A stretch of DNA of 8,438 nucleotides, from NCBI GenBank assembly GCA_902482195.1, contig CABSZQ010000036.1:1-8438 (forward strand), read 5' to 3'. Shown one piece after another: positions 6,022 to 8,438 of the stretch (positions are counted from its first letter, which is position 1; every line of letters begins with the position of its first letter). Position numbers and translations under genes: made by a program. The stretch comes from an uncultured Haemophilus sp. Lineage in GTDB: Bacteria > Pseudomonadota > Gammaproteobacteria > Enterobacterales > Pasteurellaceae. Under the pieces are notes generated by a model. The model worked only from the letters and a program-made list of their open reading frames with translations. It made no database searches and was not told the origin of the DNA.

Positions 6022-7563
6022 TTAACCTTTTCTAAACATCGCCAACATACGTTGAGTTACACGGAAACCACCAAAGATGTTGATGCTTGCCACTAAGATT
6101 GCCACAAAGGCTAATGCATCAATAAAGAAGTTGCCTGTTGGTTGTCTAATTTGCAGTAATGCACCCACAATGATGATACCTGAAATCGCATTAGTTACCG
6201 CCATAAGTGGGGTGTGCAAAGCGTGACTGACGTTCCAAACCACGTAGTAACCGACTACACAAGCCAATACGAATACGGTGAAGTGAGAAAGGAATGCTGC
6301 TGGCGCCACTGATGCAAGCCAGAGAAATAACACACCTACACCCGCCATCACACCATATTTGATGCGAGGATCTGCTGGTTTTTCTTCCTCTTTTTTAACC
6401 GCACTTTGTGCTGCTTTCGCGTCTTGTTTTGGTTGTGCTGACACTTGGATTTGCGCTGGTGGAATTTCTTCACCATCACGTACCACAGTCACACCGCGTA
6501 ATACCACATCTTCAAAATCGATATTGATCTTGCCGTCTTTTTCTTTACAAAGTAGTTTTAATAAATTAACTAAGTTTGTACCGTAAAGTTGGGAAGATTG
6601 TGTTGGTAAACGACTTGGGAAATCGGTATAACCAATGATTTTTACTTGGTTTTCAGTGGTGACGACTTTACCAGCTTCAGTGTAAGCACAGTTACCCCCT
6701 GTTGCAGCCGCTAAGTCCACCACCACAGAACCTGGTTTCATGGAATCAACCATTTCTTTCGTAATCAAGCGAGGAGCTGGTTTACCTGGAATCGCTGCAG
6801 TGGTAATAATGATATCCACTTCTTTGGCTTGTTCCGCATAAAGCTCCATCGCGCGACGGTTAAATTCTTCTGACATCACTTTCGCGTAACCATCGCCGCT
6901 ACCGCCTTCTTCTTTAAAATCAATTTCTAAGAAAGACGCGCCCATACTTTGTACTTGTTCTTTTACTTCTGGACGAGAGTCAAAAGCACGTACAATCGCA
7001 CCAAGACTATTGGCTGCACCAATCGCGGCAAGACCAGCTACACCCGCACCAATGACTAACACTTTTGCCGGTGGCACTTTACCTGCTGCAGTAATTTGTC
7101 CGGTGAAGAAACTACCAAATTCATGAGCTGCTTCAATCACTGCACGATAACCAGAAATATTCGCCATAGAGCTTAATGCATCAAGCGCTTGCGCACGGGA
7201 AATACGTGGCACAGAATCCATCGCTAATACATTAATTTTTTTCGACGTGAGTTTTTTCATTAAATCCGGATTTTGTGCGCGCCAAATGAAGCTCACAAGT
7301 GTTGCACCTTCCTTCATTTGATCAATTTCTGCATCCGTTGGTGGATTCACTTTAAAAATCACATCCGAATGCCACACTTCTGAACTTGAGCCAATTTTTG
7401 CGCCGGCGTCGATAAATGCTTGATCTTCAAAACTCGCTTTGAATCCCGCATCGTGTTCTACGATGACGTCAAAGCCCAGTTTTAAGATCTGCTGAACCGT
7501 TTTTGGCGTCGCCGCCACACGATTTTCGCTATCAAGCAGTTCTCTAGGTACACCAATTAACAT
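6022..7563 (-). CDS. pntA: PntA, NAD(P) transhydrogenase alpha subunit
   Basis: Alpha subunit of the same enzyme; it holds the NAD(H)-binding domain I and four helices of the membrane domain. The 513 residues are close to E. coli PntA (510). Visible are the N-terminal signature MLIGVPREL, the family segment around 116-143 ([17 protein letters not shown]), the Rossmann loop GAGVAG (172-177) with Asp195 downstream, and the mobile-loop region near [18 protein letters not shown] (311-328). A Lys/Glu/Ala-rich linker at about 376-399 joins domain I to helices near 401-420, 426-445, 453-471 and 480-500. The linker carries a DNA uptake signal. GAGGG sits eight bases before the ATG. A CRP-type palindrome and a possible promoter lie upstream. 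Identification is firm. Confidence 0.98.
   Translation of the reverse strand: MLIGVPRELLDSENRVAATPKTVQQILKLGFDVIVEHDAGFKASFEDQAFIDAGAKIGSSSEVWHSDVIFKVNPPTDAEIDQMKEGATLVSFIWRAQNPDLMKKLTSKKINVLAMDSVPRISRAQALDALSSMANISGYRAVIEAAHEFGSFFTGQITAAGKVPPAKVLVIGAGVAGLAAIGAANSLGAIVRAFDSRPEVKEQVQSMGASFLEIDFKEEGGSGDGYAKVMSEEFNRRAMELYAEQAKEVDIIITTAAIPGKPAPRLITKEMVDSMKPGSVVVDLAAATGGNCAYTEAGKVVTTENQVKIIGYTDFPSRLPTQSSQLYGTNLVNLLKLLCKEKDGKINIDFEDVVLRGVTVVRDGEEIPPAQIQVSAQPKQDAKAAQSAVKKEEEKPADPRIKYGVMAGVGVLFLWLASVAPAAFLSHFTVFVLACVVGYYVVWNVSHALHTPLMAVTNAISGIIIVGALLQIRQPTGNFFIDALAFVAILVASINIFGGFRVTQRMLAMFRKG
6398..6406 (-). repeat. DNA uptake signal sequence inside pntA linker
   Basis: Exact AAGTGCGGT on the minus strand at codons 386-389 of pntA (QSAV). 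It is followed by TAAAAAAG and a second A-tract six bases later, a very good extended uptake motif. It falls in the poorly constrained linker between the NAD domain and the membrane helices. Confidence 0.9.
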
Positions 7564-7623
7564 AAATGTTTCCCTCTGGTTGATGAAATTTCAGACAAAC
7601 TCACGCCTGTCCCTGTCTCTTAA

Positions 7624-7638
7624 ATGACAAAAAGTCAT
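7624..7638. repeat. Short inverted repeat in the pntA leader
   Basis: ATGAC, five A bases, GTCAT: a perfect 5-base inverted repeat with a 5-base centre, lying between the predicted pntA start point and the gene. It could be an operator or a weak leader hairpin; I do not recognise a regulator for it. Confidence 0.4.
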
Positions 7639-7657
7639 GCGACAGTAAATGTATCAC

Positions 7658-7687
7658 TTATTACGGTTATTTGGGGAATTTTTTTAA
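7658..7687 (-). promoter_or_regulatory. Possible pntA promoter
   Basis: On the minus strand TTAAAA (7687-7682) and TAATAA (7663-7658) are 18 bases apart. A start near 7651 places the centre of the CRP palindrome at about -61.5, the classic class I activator position. I looked for a -10 box at this spacing, so the agreement is partly selected. Both boxes are weak on their own. Confidence 0.35.
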
Positions 7688-7703
7688 CTGGTTTTACAAG
7701 ATA

Positions 7704-7721
7704 TTGTGATAGGGATCACAA
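7704..7721. promoter_or_regulatory. CRP binding site (perfect palindromic half-sites)
   Basis: TTGTGA-TAGGGA-TCACAA matches the CRP consensus TGTGA-N6-TCACA in both half-sites, extended by one more paired base on each side. It lies about 142 bases upstream of the pntA start codon and downstream of the tldD terminator, so pntAB is the only gene it can plausibly control nearby. The half-sites are the ordinary TGTGA type, not the TGCGA type used with Sxy in competence genes. Confidence 0.75.
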
Positions 7722-7814
7722 AAGTGTTGATATGAAAATATCGTATGCAGAATTGCTCACTTAACCCAATGATTATTCCTGAGAAAGCGATTAATAAAAA
7801 TAATGGAAAAATTG

Positions 7815-7823
7815 ACCGCACTT
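7815..7823 (-). repeat. Intergenic DNA uptake signal sequence
   Basis: Exact AAGTGCGGT on the minus strand, followed there by CAATTTTT and a second T-rich tract, matching the extended uptake motif well. It is a single copy with no inverted partner, next to but not part of the tldD terminator. Confidence 0.88.
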
Positions 7824-7835
7824 AAATTAAAGGGA

Positions 7836-7864
7836 TAAAAAAGCCCGATATGATTTATCGGGCT
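7836..7864 (-). terminator. tldD rho-independent terminator
   Basis: Six bases after the tldD stop, AGCCCGATA and TATCGGGCT form a perfect 9-base-pair stem with a 5-base loop, followed on the minus strand by TTTTTT. It does not contain uptake signals, unlike the other two terminators in the window. Confidence 0.93.
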
Positions 7865-7870
7865 CTATGT

Positions 7871-8438
7871 TTAATTTGTACCACCAACGGTGATTTCATC
7901 AATTTTCAAGGCTGGCTGACCAACGCCGACCGGTACGCTTTGGCCATCTTTGCCGCATACACCAATACCAAGATCTAAATCGGTTTTATCGGCCACCATA
8001 GAAACCTTTTGCATCACATCGATACCACTACCGATTAATGTCGCGCCTTTAACCGGTTTAGTGATTTTACCTTTTTCAATAAGATAAGCTTCAGATGTCG
8101 AGAACACAAATTTACCCGAAGTGATATCCACTTGCCCACCACCAAAGTGCGGTGCATAAATACCGCGATCTACTGAAGCCACTAAATCTTCAAATTTGCT
8201 TTGACCCGCTAACATATAAGTATTCGTCATTCGTGGCATTGGCAAATGCGCATAAGACTCACGGCGACCATTCCCTGTTGGTTTCACACCCATTAATCGA
8301 GCGTTGAGTTTATCTTGCATATAGCCTTGCAAAATCCCGTCTTTGATTAAAACGTTACATTGACTAGGCACACCTTCATCATCAATAGTTAAAGAACCAC
8401 GACGGTTTTGTAATGTACCGTCATCCACAATCGTACAT
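7871..8438 (-). CDS. tldD: TldD, metalloprotease subunit (3' part, start outside window)
   Basis: TldD forms a heterodimeric zinc metalloprotease with TldE (PmbA); in E. coli it trims unfolded peptides, matures microcin B17 and affects CcdA stability. Only the last 188 residues are visible, of about 481 in E. coli. They match that protein closely: [74 protein letters not shown] and KGATLIGSG. The cysteine in GVCGK, 28 residues from the end, corresponds to E. coli Cys454, which together with the HExxxH histidines (outside the window) holds the zinc. The gene continues past the right edge in frame (…CTIVDD). The gene has its own terminator and is unlikely to be co-transcribed with pntAB. Confidence 0.97.
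   Translation of the reverse strand, partial: CTIVDDGTLQNRRGSLTIDDEGVPSQCNVLIKDGILQGYMQDKLNARLMGVKPTGNGRRESYAHLPMPRMTNTYMLAGQSKFEDLVASVDRGIYAPHFGGGQVDITSGKFVFSTSEAYLIEKGKITKPVKGATLIGSGIDVMQKVSMVADKTDLDLGIGVCGKDGQSVPVGVGQPALKIDEITVGGTN
8145..8153 (+). repeat. DNA uptake signal sequence inside tldD
   Basis: Exact AAGTGCGGT on the plus strand, coding (on the minus strand) for part of APHFGGG in TldD. The flanking A/T tracts are only partly present. The protein motif is conserved in E. coli as well, so the signal fits existing codons. Confidence 0.85.

Larger units (their letters stand above)
7564..7870. other. Intergenic region between tldD and pntA
   Basis: This 307-base gap between two genes on the minus strand holds, from the tldD side, the tldD terminator, one uptake signal, a CRP palindrome, a possible pntA promoter, a small inverted repeat (ATGAC-5-GTCAT, 7624-7638) and a leader of about 90 bases. 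The leader has a partial direct repeat, GACAGG twice in tandem on the minus strand near 7605-7616. I see no convincing small gene or RNA gene. Confidence 0.7.

Noticed and set aside
6359..6586. Plus-strand open frame of 75 codons inside pntA.
   Set aside because: Antisense shadow of pntA; its Ser/Cys-rich make-up reflects the reverse of Ala/Lys-rich codons.
7732..7764. Tiny plus-strand frame MKISYAELLT in the tldD-pntA gap, considered as a leader peptide.
   Set aside because: No ribosome site and no plus-strand gene follows it.

Overview
The window reads as chromosome of a Pasteurellaceae bacterium of the Haemophilus/Aggregatibacter type. It is AT-rich and carries ten exact copies of the 9-base Haemophilus DNA uptake signal AAGTGCGGT in either orientation, two pairs of which are folded into transcription terminators. 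The recognisable proteins resemble their E. coli counterparts closely, as remembered. I cannot name the species from the sequence alone; H. parainfluenzae or a close relative is a guess.

Left half, plus strand: the 3' part of moeA overlaps moeB (molybdenum cofactor assembly). Next come a small two-helix membrane protein of unknown function, a 226-base gap with a possible extended -10 promoter, and the pair yedE-yedF (a YeeE/YedE-type membrane transporter and a TusA-fold partner, linked to sulfur or selenium supply). The pair ends in a hairpin built from two inverted uptake signals, which can terminate transcription from both sides.

Right half, minus strand, read from the right: the 3' part of tldD (metalloprotease subunit) with its own terminator; a 307-base gap holding a perfect CRP palindrome and a plausible promoter; then pntA-pntB, the proton-translocating NAD(P) transhydrogenase operon, closed by a second uptake-signal terminator. 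Beyond it lies a secreted or periplasmic protein of unknown function with YD-type repeats, under its own likely promoter, convergent with yedF.

The moeAB and yedEF genes may meet in one pathway: a molybdenum- and selenocysteine-containing formate dehydrogenase would need both supplies. That is inference from position and family knowledge. Most of the window is ordinary housekeeping DNA and I do not see a clear new multi-gene system. The items most worth a second look are a MoeB that lacks all four zinc cysteines, a Cys-Gly-Cys tail on YedE, uptake signals that appear to dictate lysine-rich linkers in MoeA and PntA, and the unidentified YD-repeat protein.
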